NCBI GenBank assembly: GCA_029560585.1
Contig: JAKQKQ010000025.1
Location: 1 to 61,777 of the forward strand
Reading direction: 5' to 3'
Origin: Verrucomicrobiota bacterium
GTDB taxonomy: Bacteria; Verrucomicrobiota; Verrucomicrobiia; JADLBR01
Length of the DNA stretch: 61,777 nt
The notes beneath the pieces were generated by a model. That model was not told where the DNA came from and made no database searches. It saw nothing but the letters and a program-made list of their open reading frames with translations. Every line of letters begins with the position of its first letter. Position 1 is the first letter of the stretch. The translations under genes and the position numbers were made by a program. This document shows, in pieces, positions 53,150-61,638 of this stretch.

Positions 53150-55210
53150 CTAGGGTCCCCAGAGTTGCCTGCCTTCGGCGGCCTTGGTCAGCATCGCGGC
53201 GTCCTCTTCTAAGAGCAGTCGCTGATCCTTTAGAGCACGGGCGGCGTCCGCGAAGCGGGACAGATAAGACTCGCGAGTCGGATATCGTTCGATCACGGCG
53301 GGCCGCGGATCGCCCGCCTTGAGCTGCTCTTCGCGCGTCTTCTCGAACGCGAGATACGATCCGCTGTAGGGGGCCAGCATGCCCTCGGCGCCGTGCGGGG
53401 CCGCGCGGAGGTTCCATCCCGCGTAGGTCGCCAACGGAACGGCCACGTCGGGCAGTCGGATGCCCGCGATCTCATTGCCATCGGCATCCACGGCCGGCAC
53501 CAGCGTCCTATAGGGCCGACCTATCTTGGGGGGAACATAATCGGCTATCCCTTCCCTCTCCCAGCGGGGGCCGCAGTCCAACCGCAGGGGCGTGTAATTC
53601 CCCGAGGGCAATCGCACCCCCGGGATCGCAGGAAACGCCTTCCGGAACAACTCCACGGACACCAGCGTTCCGTCGCCGATCCTCGGATGGCGGCTCTCGG
53701 GCGGCGGCGTGCCGTTGCTCACCCATGCGTCCAACGCCACGAGAAGTGCCCGCAACACGGGTCCACGGTCGTCCAGGGGATTGCCGGGATTCTGGTAATT
53801 GCCGCGTTCGGTGGTTCCACCGCCGAGGTGTTGCGCCCCGGCGACGACGTAAAGGCGCACGCTGGGGTCGAGGCCGATGTCTTTCGTTCCCTCCACATCG
53901 GTGTGCAGCAGCGAGGCACCGCGCGTCCAGTATTCTGTCGACGTTTCGGTAAAAAAGATCTTCGGCACATGTCCGCGGGCGCGCGCGACCGAGAGGATGT
54001 CGCCAGAGCGGCCATTCTCCGGATCGGTCTGCGGCACCGTGGCGAAGGGGAACGAGTCGGAAGGCACGAGGTTGTGCTCGTGCTGTGTCGCCGCCAGGGT
54101 GCCCATGCCAAATCGCTGGTTGAACAGCCCGCGGCCCGCGCCGCCCACGTGCGCGAGGGCGCCGTCGAAAACGATCCGTTGGCGCTCGTCGGTATCGAAC
54201 CCCTCGTAGATGAAGTGGTTAACGAAACGGCCCGATTGCGAAATCCCGAATACGTAGGCCCGCTGGATGGCGCCCGCCAACGGGTTGGCGTTGCCCTCGC
54301 GATCCGCCGCCTCATACCGAAAGAAGGAGGCGCAGTCGCGCACGGCGGCCAACCCTAGCCCGGAGACGCGGGGATCCCGCGCCGTGTAAACAAGGTCGTA
54401 GAGCCAACCCGGGCGGAGGCCACCCTCGACCCATAGACTGCCGGCATCGGCGACCCGTTGGCCGCCCTCGGCGCGCGCGAACGCCCACCGCTCTGCCGCG
54501 ATCTCGGCGCCGGGTTCCGAGCGCCTCGGTCGCATGGATAGCTGCGCCAGTTTGGTGTCGAGACTCACCGGCGCGTACGGGATGGCGTTGACCCACGGCG
54601 TCCAATAGAGCGGACTGCTCGGCACGGGATCGTCGCGGCAGATCTCCACGTGCACGGGACCCGAGATCGGCTTGCCGCCCTCTTGGGCCACCGGTAGGCC
54701 AATCAACAATCGGTCCTCGCCCGCGGGCACATCCCCACCCCACCCACACCACAGCACCGAGTAACCGCGCCCCATCAGGAACCCATTCCCGGCCTCCGCC
54801 AGGGTGTTGGGGTTGTTGCCGCGAGTTCCACTGTTAAATGTCCACAGGGCCAGCTTGTTCCCGCGGTTGTTCACGTCGTACAACAGCCGCCCGTTGCCGC
54901 GACGCACATCCGCGGGCTTCAGCAGGAAAAAGTCCGTCCAATATTCGACATTCCCGCGCGCGTTCTTTGGCGCCAGCCTCAGGTCGGCGACCCGGGCCTG
55001 CGCCGGATCCCCCGGATCCACCTCGCAGTACAGTCGGCCCACGATCCGCTCGTAGCTGCCAGCGTCGCCAAACTCTTGTCCCCCGGCAAAGCTTGCCCGC
55101 TCCCGGACCTCCAGTCGCACGACCTCGGCGCCCGCGCGCCAACCGAGGCTCAGGCAGACCACGGCCGCCCACATCGACCCCACGCGCCTTATCCATTCTC
55201 TTCGACTCAT
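53150..55210 (-). CDS. Secreted alpha/beta-hydrolase (Abhydrolase_10-type)
   Basis: The ATG at 55210 starts a Tat-like or Sec signal (MSRREWIRRVGSMWAAVVCL). The 686-residue protein matches the family of large alpha/beta-hydrolase-domain proteins: VVRLEVRERASFAGGQEFG at the N-terminus, GRLLYDVNNRGNKLAL, VLWCGWGGD, and the nucleophile elbow FGISQSGRF with Ser324. A late His in VAGAQHLGG is the likely triad partner. Substrates of this family are largely unknown (esters are assumed). It converges with the coiled-coil gene across repeats A4, F and C. Confidence 0.9.
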   Translation of the reverse strand: MSRREWIRRVGSMWAAVVCLSLGWRAGAEVVRLEVRERASFAGGQEFGDAGSYERIVGRLYCEVDPGDPAQARVADLRLAPKNARGNVEYWTDFFLLKPADVRRGNGRLLYDVNNRGNKLALWTFNSGTRGNNPNTLAEAGNGFLMGRGYSVLWCGWGGDVPAGEDRLLIGLPVAQEGGKPISGPVHVEICRDDPVPSSPLYWTPWVNAIPYAPVSLDTKLAQLSMRPRRSEPGAEIAAERWAFARAEGGQRVADAGSLWVEGGLRPGWLYDLVYTARDPRVSGLGLAAVRDCASFFRYEAADREGNANPLAGAIQRAYVFGISQSGRFVNHFIYEGFDTDERQRIVFDGALAHVGGAGRGLFNQRFGMGTLAATQHEHNLVPSDSFPFATVPQTDPENGRSGDILSVARARGHVPKIFFTETSTEYWTRGASLLHTDVEGTKDIGLDPSVRLYVVAGAQHLGGGTTERGNYQNPGNPLDDRGPVLRALLVALDAWVSNGTPPPESRHPRIGDGTLVSVELFRKAFPAIPGVRLPSGNYTPLRLDCGPRWEREGIADYVPPKIGRPYRTLVPAVDADGNEIAGIRLPDVAVPLATYAGWNLRAAPHGAEGMLAPYSGSYLAFEKTREEQLKAGDPRPAVIERYPTRESYLSRFADAARALKDQRLLLEEDAAMLTKAAEGRQLWGP

Positions 55211-55564
55211 GGTGTTCCCTTCTGCCAAGGCCATCAGGCCGTGTCGATAGCAACCTCTGCCTCCCGCCAACACCGACGCCGCGCCATTCCCCATTGACCC
55301 CTCCGCCGGTCCACCTTAAATCCTATTGTCGTGGCGTTCGTGCTTCTGCCGCCGCATCCGACTTCCACGCCAATGCCTCGGTCTGGGATGGCTATAGAGC
55401 ACGCGATCCAGAATCTCGTCTGCCCTCGCCCCGCTTTCCACAATCTCGTGTGGCCAAACAACGTCACGCGCCGCACGGACGAAGACCCTCTTTCTTCGCG
55501 TGATCCCATCCAACATGGTGGGGAGGGATCGTCCGCCCGAACTCGCGACCGTCGTTAGAGTTCT
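55211..55564. other. 354 bp divergent intergenic region
   Basis: It separates the abhydrolase start (minus) from the small gene at 55565 (plus). Overlapping short frames on the minus strand (for example one with RKRVFVRAARDVVWPHEIVE) have no ribosome site and no recognisable family. No repeat of families A-F was seen. Promoters are expected but not assigned. Confidence 0.5.
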
Positions 55565-55981
55565 ATGATTCACGAGATGACAGCTTCGGAGAGCGCCCAG
55601 TGGACGGCGGCAATGCTTTCGGCATTCGGAAGAGACTGCCGCCGCGAAGCCCAATACTACTGGGAGATGCTGGATGCCCGATCCGTGGAGCGATTGCCGA
55701 TGTCGGAGATCCTGCGCGGGATGGAAGCGGAGCCCGTTCTGGTTCTCCTCTTCGATCCAAATCCGCAGAACGTTGCAGATGCCAATATCATCGCGCAGCT
55801 CTTCGGCGTTGCCGACGTCCCTGGAGTGATGGGTTCGCGGGGAGAATTCTCGCGGCTCGACGGTGTCCTCGACGGGGATTTCTATCTGTTTCCCCCCACC
55901 CTTCGCTCTCTCATGATTGCAACCCGCGAAGATGATGTGGGCAGCGGCGCCCGTGTATGTCGCAGGATGACAAACTTCTGA
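55565..55981 (+). CDS. Small uncharacterised cytoplasmic protein
   Basis: The 138-residue frame starts with ATG 55565. It has no signal or membrane span and a normal composition with alternating helix- and strand-like segments: SAQWTAAMLSAFGRDCRREA, EPVLVLLFDPNPQNVADANI, DFYLFPPTLRSLMIATRED. No family is recognised. It ends 32 bp before the preferred start of the GH89 gene, so co-transcription is likely. Its non-secreted nature sets it apart from its neighbours; a regulatory role cannot be excluded. Confidence 0.62.
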   Translation: MIHEMTASESAQWTAAMLSAFGRDCRREAQYYWEMLDARSVERLPMSEILRGMEAEPVLVLLFDPNPQNVADANIIAQLFGVADVPGVMGSRGEFSRLDGVLDGDFYLFPPTLRSLMIATREDDVGSGARVCRRMTNF

Positions 55982-56013
55982 CCAGGGGATTCAGGCAACC
56001 TCGCCCGCACACG

Positions 56014-58650
56014 ATGCCCAACCTTCGCCATCAACATCGGAAAGCGTATCCGCGCATCGCATTGGGCCCCCTCCTTCTGGCCTTTGCCGCCACCCTGGCA
56101 AAGGCCAACGCGACGCCCGATCCAGTGAGCGCCGCCCGCGATCTCGTCGGGCGACTGATCCCCGAACACGCCAGTGCCTTCGTGTTTGAGGTCATCCCTC
56201 GGGATAATGGCGGCGATGTCTTCGAGATTGAGACCGTCGGCCCCCGGACGGTGATCCGCGGCAACGACGGCGTGGCGATGGCAATGGGCCTCAACTGGTA
56301 TCTCAAGCACTATTGTCACTGCCACGTTTCGTGGTACGGCGACCAGTTGAACCTGCCGCGACCGCTGCCGCGCCTGGTGCCCAAGGTCCGTCGCGCGAGC
56401 TGGGCCCAGCATCGCTACTTTCTCAACTACTGCTGCTTTGGATACAGCCTGCCGTGGTGGGACTGGAACCAGTGGGAGCGGCTCATCGATTGGATGGCGC
56501 TCAATGGCGTAAACCTCCCGCTAGCCGTCACGGGGCAGGAGGCGGTCTGGCGGGCCGTGTGCCAGAGGCTCGGGATGAGCGATGGGCAGATCGCCGGATT
56601 CCTCGCCGGCCCACCGTACCTGCCATTCCAATGGATGGGTTGCCTAGATGGCTGGGGCGGGCCGCTGCCGCAAAACTGGATCGCGCGCCACGAGGATCTG
56701 GAGAAGAAGATTCTCGCGCGCGAGCGCGAGTTCGGCATGAGGCCCGTCCTGCAGGGTTTCACCGGCCATGTGCCGGGGGCGGTCGCGCAGCTTTTTCCGA
56801 CGGCGCGGCTCCAAGAGATCAAATGGATCGAATGGGAGACGCACCTCCTGGATCCGCTGGACCCCCTCTTCGCGGAGATCGCCCGCCTGTTCTTGGAGGA
56901 GCAGACGAGGCGATTTGGAACGGACCACCTCTATGCGGCGGACACGTTCATCGAAATGGTTCCACCCAGCGGTGCCGTGAAGTATCTCGCCGACCTGAGC
57001 CGCGCGATTTACGACGGCATGGCCGCGAGCGATCCGCAAGCGGTCTGGGTGCTGCAGGGCTGGGCGTTCATGAACAAGCGGGAGTTCTGGACGCAGCCGC
57101 GCTTCAGGGCGTTCCTCGATGCCATCCCCGACGACAGGATGGTCGTGCTCGATCTCTACTGCGAGACCCAGCCCATGTGGAGCGCCACCGACGCGTTCTG
57201 CGGAAAACCCTGGCTCTGGTGCAACGTGCAGAGTTTTGGGCGAACGGTCGGCCTCGGCGCGGCGCTGCAACGTAACAACGAGGGCGTCCACGCCGCGCGG
57301 CGCGACCCGAAAAGCGGGCGACTCTTCGGCCTTGGCTTCGTCAACGAGGGGCTCTGCTACAATCCCATCGCCTACGACCTGATGTTTGAGATGGCCTGGC
57401 GCGAGGAACCCGTGGACTTGAAAACGTGGGTGAACGACTACGCCCGCCATCGTTACGGCCGGGACAATGCCGCGGCGCAGCGCGCCTGGCAGGCATTGCT
57501 CGACACGGTCTTCAACATCCCGTCCCGCGGCGTGTCCGCGGTCACCTCGGCGCCCAACCTGGCCCGTTCGCATCCGCTGGCGCCCTATGATCCCACGCGG
57601 CTCGCCGACGCCTGGCGCGATCTGCTCCAGGCGTCGGACGACCTGGGCGCGGTGGACACATTCGGTTTCGATCTCGTGAACGTCGCGCGCCAGACGTTGG
57701 CCGACCACGCCGACCGGCTTCACGGGAAACTGATAAAGGCATGGCGCGCCAGGGATGCCACCCGGTTCGAGGGGGCGTCGCGGCATTTCCTGGAGCTGAA
57801 CCGCGACCTCGACGAACTGCTCGCCACGCGGAGGGAATTTCTCCTCGGCGCCTGGCTTGAAGACGCCAGGCGCTGGGGCGCGACACCCGAGGAGCGCGCA
57901 AAATGCGAGTGGAATGCCCGGCGCGTGCTGACGCTCTGGGGCGCGACGCCGGCGATCAACGATTACGCCCGAAAGCAGTGGTCCGGCATGCTCACTGGTT
58001 ACTACGCCCCGCGCTGGCAACGCCTCCTCGACGCAGCCGCCGATTCATTGCGCGGCGGCCAGGCCCTCGACAAAGCGAGGATCGACCAAGATATTCTCCA
58101 ATGGGCCACCAAATGGTCGGACGGCGGCGACACCTATGCCACGAGACCGAAGGGCGACAGTATCGCCGTCGCCAAGAAGCTGTGGCAGAAGTATTGCGAT
58201 GAATTCAAACCCGAACCCGTCATGCCCGAGGTCCTGAGCCTGACGACGGGCAAACCCGTCACGTGCTCACGCGCCCTCCCACCGTATCCCGCGCGGCTCG
58301 CGAATGACGGCATCCGTTCCGACACCGACAGCTATTGGGCCACCGACGTGAAACAGGATCCCGCAGCATGGTGGCAGGTGGACCTCGAGAAACCGACGAC
58401 CGTCGGCCGCGTGGTTCTCGTCTGTTACTACGGCGACGGTCGCCACTACGGTTTCACCGTCGAAGTCTCCAACGATGCCAAGGACTGGGAGATGGTCGCC
58501 GATCGCCGCGACAATACAGAGCCTTCAACCGAGGATGGCTATACGTGCACATTTCCGCCGCGCGCCGTCCGCTACATCCGCATCACCCAAACGCACAACT
58601 CCGCCAACACCGGCCGCCATCTCGTCGAAGTCATGGCAGATGCCAAATAG
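56014..58650 (+). CDS. Secreted alpha-N-acetylglucosaminidase (GH89) with C-terminal CBM32/F5-8C domain
   Basis: I prefer ATG 56014, which begins a clean signal peptide (IALGPLLLAFAATLAKANA) and avoids overlap with the upstream gene; ATG 55957 is 19 codons earlier. The 878-residue protein has the NAGLU N-terminal domain (about 30-115), then the barrel with WDWNQWERLIDWMALNGVN and LPLAVTGQEAVW. The catalytic pair is Glu314 in AADTFIEM and Glu445 in FVNEGLCYN, at almost the same spacing as in human NAGLU (Glu316/Glu446). A helical C-terminal domain and a discoidin-type module (about 745-878, WWQVDLEKPTTVGRVVL ... RYIRITQT) follow. It releases terminal alpha-GlcNAc, as in heparan sulfate or mucin. 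Confidence 0.96.
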   Translation: MPNLRHQHRKAYPRIALGPLLLAFAATLAKANATPDPVSAARDLVGRLIPEHASAFVFEVIPRDNGGDVFEIETVGPRTVIRGNDGVAMAMGLNWYLKHYCHCHVSWYGDQLNLPRPLPRLVPKVRRASWAQHRYFLNYCCFGYSLPWWDWNQWERLIDWMALNGVNLPLAVTGQEAVWRAVCQRLGMSDGQIAGFLAGPPYLPFQWMGCLDGWGGPLPQNWIARHEDLEKKILAREREFGMRPVLQGFTGHVPGAVAQLFPTARLQEIKWIEWETHLLDPLDPLFAEIARLFLEEQTRRFGTDHLYAADTFIEMVPPSGAVKYLADLSRAIYDGMAASDPQAVWVLQGWAFMNKREFWTQPRFRAFLDAIPDDRMVVLDLYCETQPMWSATDAFCGKPWLWCNVQSFGRTVGLGAALQRNNEGVHAARRDPKSGRLFGLGFVNEGLCYNPIAYDLMFEMAWREEPVDLKTWVNDYARHRYGRDNAAAQRAWQALLDTVFNIPSRGVSAVTSAPNLARSHPLAPYDPTRLADAWRDLLQASDDLGAVDTFGFDLVNVARQTLADHADRLHGKLIKAWRARDATRFEGASRHFLELNRDLDELLATRREFLLGAWLEDARRWGATPEERAKCEWNARRVLTLWGATPAINDYARKQWSGMLTGYYAPRWQRLLDAAADSLRGGQALDKARIDQDILQWATKWSDGGDTYATRPKGDSIAVAKKLWQKYCDEFKPEPVMPEVLSLTTGKPVTCSRALPPYPARLANDGIRSDTDSYWATDVKQDPAAWWQVDLEKPTTVGRVVLVCYYGDGRHYGFTVEVSNDAKDWEMVADRRDNTEPSTEDGYTCTFPPRAVRYIRITQTHNSANTGRHLVEVMADAK

Positions 58651-58926
58651 GCCTCCTATCGGCGTGCCTGAAGAAACGCGGCAATGGGTCGGCCAGAACG
58701 GCGCTAACCTGGGGCATCGTGGGCGGGCCCGCGGCCTCGCGGGTCATGGAGCCGAAGCAGGCCGGTGGCTCCCGGGCGCCGGGGCGAGCCTGTCTCAAAA
58801 CGCCAGACCATCACCTCCACGTTGGCGTCTCAGTATCAGTTGGGAGAGACACCGTCCCCGGCGTCCGCGATTAACCAGCTGCGCAACGCCCGGGCCAGCG
58901 CTTCTCGGATCACGCGGTATTCTCGA
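58651..58926. other. Convergent intergenic region with GC-rich repeat fragments
   Basis: CCGCGGCCTCGCGGG (58729-58743) and CACCGTCCCCGGCGTCCGCG (58850-58869) are the counterparts of motifs at 29312-29326 and 29361-29380, the second one inverted. Nothing coding was seen between the convergent GH89 and DUF6259 genes. Confidence 0.55.
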
Positions 58927-61203
58927 TCAGCCACCCCCGCTCTTGCGCAGCTCGATGAACACGGTCTCCATCGGCTCGAGATCCGCGATGAATTCCTTCG
59001 GCATCTGTGCTTTCCGCCAAAGGGGTTTGAATAATTCTACATCGGTCGATCGCAGGATCTCCGCGTCGTAGGATCTCGCGGGAGGCGCATTCCTCGTGTC
59101 CAGGGCCACCTTGAGCGGCTGCTTGGTCTCGGCGATACTGACGAAGAGGTGCCCGACCGCGCCATCGGGTGACTGCCACGAACTGGTGAGGATCGCGGGC
59201 GTCGGAATTTTTTCCGTGACCCACTTGTCGCCCTTTCTCACGCCGAGGCCGATGTCCAGCATCGGCACCCGCAATTCCAGGGGGTGGAGCATCGTTCCCA
59301 GCATGAGGAAATCCTTGGCGCGGGTCTTGAGGAGGCGGCAGTGGTTTCGGATGATCGCGATCTGGTCGGGGTGGGCATCGTACATGCTCTGGTGCGATGA
59401 CCAGATGGAGCCGCCGGGCGTCCGACCGGCCACGAGATTCATCGCGTGGCAGCGGACGTTCCAGCGGCTGTTGTCCTTGCTCAGCCCGGCGCTGTCACCC
59501 CCGTAGCCGATGGCGTATTCATGGTAGAGGTAGGAGAACAGGGGGATTCCCACCGCGCCGGGATAGCCCCGATACCAGCGCTTCTCGAAATACTCGCGCA
59601 CGTGGAAACCATCGAGGTGCGGGATGAGCTGCTCGTGCGGCTCTTCGTGCAACAGTATGAAATCTGCCGATCCCTTCTTGCCATGTTGGCGCAACGCATC
59701 GAGCAGCGCCCAGAATGAGCGACTCTGATAGACCCCGGGACCCGGCGGGTGGCCATGCGCGGCCGAATAGCAGGCGTCCGCGGCACCCTGGGTGGTCTGG
59801 TCCATCTGCAAAACGTCAACGCCGACGTCCCGCGCACGATCGATCACGTCGCAGAAGAACTTCCGCGTCTCCGGCGCGGACGCGCAGAACTGATAGGAGT
59901 GGCGCTTCCAATCGCCGGAGGGATTGGACTCGTTCAGCACATATTCCTTCGGATTCCCCGTCTTCTCATCGACGACGTAGGAAGCCGCGTGCCCATTCGC
60001 TGCCGAGATCTCGCCACCGTCGCGGCCCTCGTTCCGGTAGGTATAGAAAAGGCCGGACAGAAAGAAGAACGGCCTGAAGCCCTCCTGCTTCATCTCCCCG
60101 ATCACCCGCCTGGCGTTATCCGCGTCAAAGATCGGAAAATAGTCGCCCCCCGTCCAGCGACGGTGGTTTTCCCATCCCGCGAGCATCGCGACGATGGGGC
60201 CATCGATCTTCTCGCGGAAGGTGCGGAGATGATCCAGCAGCCTGGGGTAATAGGAGCCGGTGCACGTCCGCTTGCTGTCGTAGGTGCGGACCTCACACAC
60301 GTGTACGTCGGGACCGTTCTTCCACCAGGTGGGGATATCGCCGCGATCCACCAGCCTCTTGGCACACCACGCCTGATTCAGTGCCCAGCGCTTGTAGCGA
60401 TCTGCCGTGTCGCACCATGTTCCCGACGTCACTCCCAGTGCCACGGGATACGAGCTGCGCCAATCCTTGCCATCCGCTCCCGGCGCATCGGGCACGGGAA
60501 CCACCTCGTGCCAGAAGCGGGTTCCCCCGGCCTGCTTGAGCGCCACCATGGATTTCGGGTGACCCTGCGAATCCATCCCGGCGAGATACAGGCCCGCCGT
60601 GCGATCCTGATACGCGAGAAACTGCGCCGAGAGATCACCCGGATAGCGCAGGTTCACGCTCTGCCCCTCGCGCCAGTTCTGCGACGGATTCTCGATCAGG
60701 CTCCCCGACATCGCCGGGAGAACGATGAAGTCATCGATCCCCTCGCCTATCGTCTCGACGGCCAGCGCTTGCGGGAACCGGACCGCCGTGATGCGCCGCC
60801 CCGTGCCATTCTCAATCCGCATCGACCAGAGCGTCTCGAGGCTGTTCGTTTCGCACGTGGCCGTGACCTCGACGACCAGACCGGGCACCGGGAATTTGCC
60901 ACACCGGATGGTGACACCACCCGACCCCGGTGCGGCAATGCTCGACTCGCCCGCGCGGCCGCTCTCGATTGTCTCCGTGGCCCCGCCCGGTTTCTCGAGG
61001 AAAATCGAGAAGAGGCCCACGCCCTTCGAGCCCACGACGATCTCCTGTCCGCTCGGTTTGTGGATGAGGCGCTCGATCGAAGGCGTGGGCGCGCCACGGA
61101 TCTCCATGCGAAGCGAGGTATTCTCCAAAACCGCCACGTCCGCGGCGCCTGCCGCCATGGCCGTCACACAAGCGCCGCAGAGGATGATGCCAAACAATCT
61201 CAT
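58927..61203 (-). CDS. Secreted DUF6259 glycoside-hydrolase-like protein
   Basis: The 758-residue product has a signal peptide (LFGIILCGACVTAMAAGA). An N-terminal super-sandwich (about 22-270: VAVLENTSLRMEIRG, ETLWSMRIENGTGRRITAVR) precedes a TIM barrel (about 290-600) with GPIVAMLAGWENHR, FRPFFFLSGLFYTYR, VDVLQMDQTTQG and ILLHEEPHEQLI. The Asp of QMDQ and Glu of HEEPHE are the likely nucleophile and acid. The C-terminus is a small beta-sandwich. DUF6259 proteins belong to the GH36/GH101-like clan; substrate is unknown. It is the smaller relative of the 3313-6483 protein, without the two extra C-terminal modules. Confidence 0.93.
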   Translation of the reverse strand: MRLFGIILCGACVTAMAAGAADVAVLENTSLRMEIRGAPTPSIERLIHKPSGQEIVVGSKGVGLFSIFLEKPGGATETIESGRAGESSIAAPGSGGVTIRCGKFPVPGLVVEVTATCETNSLETLWSMRIENGTGRRITAVRFPQALAVETIGEGIDDFIVLPAMSGSLIENPSQNWREGQSVNLRYPGDLSAQFLAYQDRTAGLYLAGMDSQGHPKSMVALKQAGGTRFWHEVVPVPDAPGADGKDWRSSYPVALGVTSGTWCDTADRYKRWALNQAWCAKRLVDRGDIPTWWKNGPDVHVCEVRTYDSKRTCTGSYYPRLLDHLRTFREKIDGPIVAMLAGWENHRRWTGGDYFPIFDADNARRVIGEMKQEGFRPFFFLSGLFYTYRNEGRDGGEISAANGHAASYVVDEKTGNPKEYVLNESNPSGDWKRHSYQFCASAPETRKFFCDVIDRARDVGVDVLQMDQTTQGAADACYSAAHGHPPGPGVYQSRSFWALLDALRQHGKKGSADFILLHEEPHEQLIPHLDGFHVREYFEKRWYRGYPGAVGIPLFSYLYHEYAIGYGGDSAGLSKDNSRWNVRCHAMNLVAGRTPGGSIWSSHQSMYDAHPDQIAIIRNHCRLLKTRAKDFLMLGTMLHPLELRVPMLDIGLGVRKGDKWVTEKIPTPAILTSSWQSPDGAVGHLFVSIAETKQPLKVALDTRNAPPARSYDAEILRSTDVELFKPLWRKAQMPKEFIADLEPMETVFIELRKSGGG

Positions 61204-61378
61204 GTCTCAATGAAAGATGCGGTTTGGGCCCCGATCAAGGTTGAGAAAGTGATCGGTCGCCGATGGAGATTGGCCCATCCGACCAGTCTCGCATCGGCCG
61301 GGGCGACTGATGCCCAGGACATGCCGCATCATTCGCGGATGACTCCTGGTGGCCCGAATGGCCGCGCCAACGCGAAAA
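61204..61378. other. Upstream region of the DUF6259 gene
   Basis: This 175 bp stretch has no recognisable gene or repeat and should contain the promoter of the minus-strand DUF6259 gene. No convincing -35/-10 pair was assigned. Confidence 0.4.
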
Positions 61379-61388
61379 CTCAGACACC

Positions 61389-61504
61389 GAATGGCGCTAA
61401 GTTAAGGGACATTTGGGATCGTGGCATGGGCATCCTGCCCATGGCCAGCCCCACGGCCAGGATGGCCGTGCCACTATCGCGACAAACTTAATTTAGCGCC
61501 ATTC
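61389..61504. mobile_element. 116 bp MITE-like insertion with 18 bp terminal inverted repeats
   Basis: The ends GAATGGCGCTAAGTTAAG and CTTAATTTAGCGCCATTC form an inverted repeat with one mismatch. The 14 bp CTCAGACACCGAAT occurs directly on both sides (61379-61392 and 61507-61520) and belongs to the flank of REP-like family A, so the element has split or duplicated that flank. The centre (61421-61474) is a doublet palindrome with arms GTGGCA/TGCCAC and cores GGGCATCCTGCCC and GGCCAGGATGGCC. No coding capacity. Confidence 0.82.
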
Positions 61505-61506
61505 AA

Positions 61507-61572
61507 CTCAGACACCGAATCGTAAGAGCCTGCTTGCAGGCGATTCGAATCGCGCGCAAGCGCGCTCCTACG
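61507..61572 (+). repeat. REP-like doublet, family A copy 5
   Basis: CTCAGACACCGAAT leads into CGTAAGAGCC (one change from GTAGGAGCC), CCTGCTTGCAGG, CGATTCGAATCG, CGCGCAAGCGCG and GCTCCTACG. Its left flank has been interrupted by the MITE-like element at 61389-61504. Confidence 0.93.
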
Positions 61573-61594
61573 TCCCATTTTCTGCCCCGGTGGT

Positions 61595-61630
61595 GCCCCG
61601 AATGCCCGCCGACAGGCGGGCGCGCGGGGC
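61595..61630. repeat. GC-rich hairpin between A5 and B4
   Basis: GCCCGCC (61604-61610) and GGCGGGC (61615-61621) pair around GACA, and outer GCCCCG/CGGGGC extend the stem after a small internal loop. Function unknown. Confidence 0.6.
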
Positions 61631-61638
61631 ATGAGAGC

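Noticed and set aside
55316-55654. 112-residue minus-strand frame upstream of the small gene at 55565
   Set aside because: It overlaps the better-supported 55565 gene, lacks a ribosome site and has no recognisable family.
56644-58020. Long open frame antisense to the GH89 gene
   Set aside because: It is a GC-rich mirror of a gene with clear catalytic motifs and shows only Arg/Gly/Ala/Val-biased sequence.
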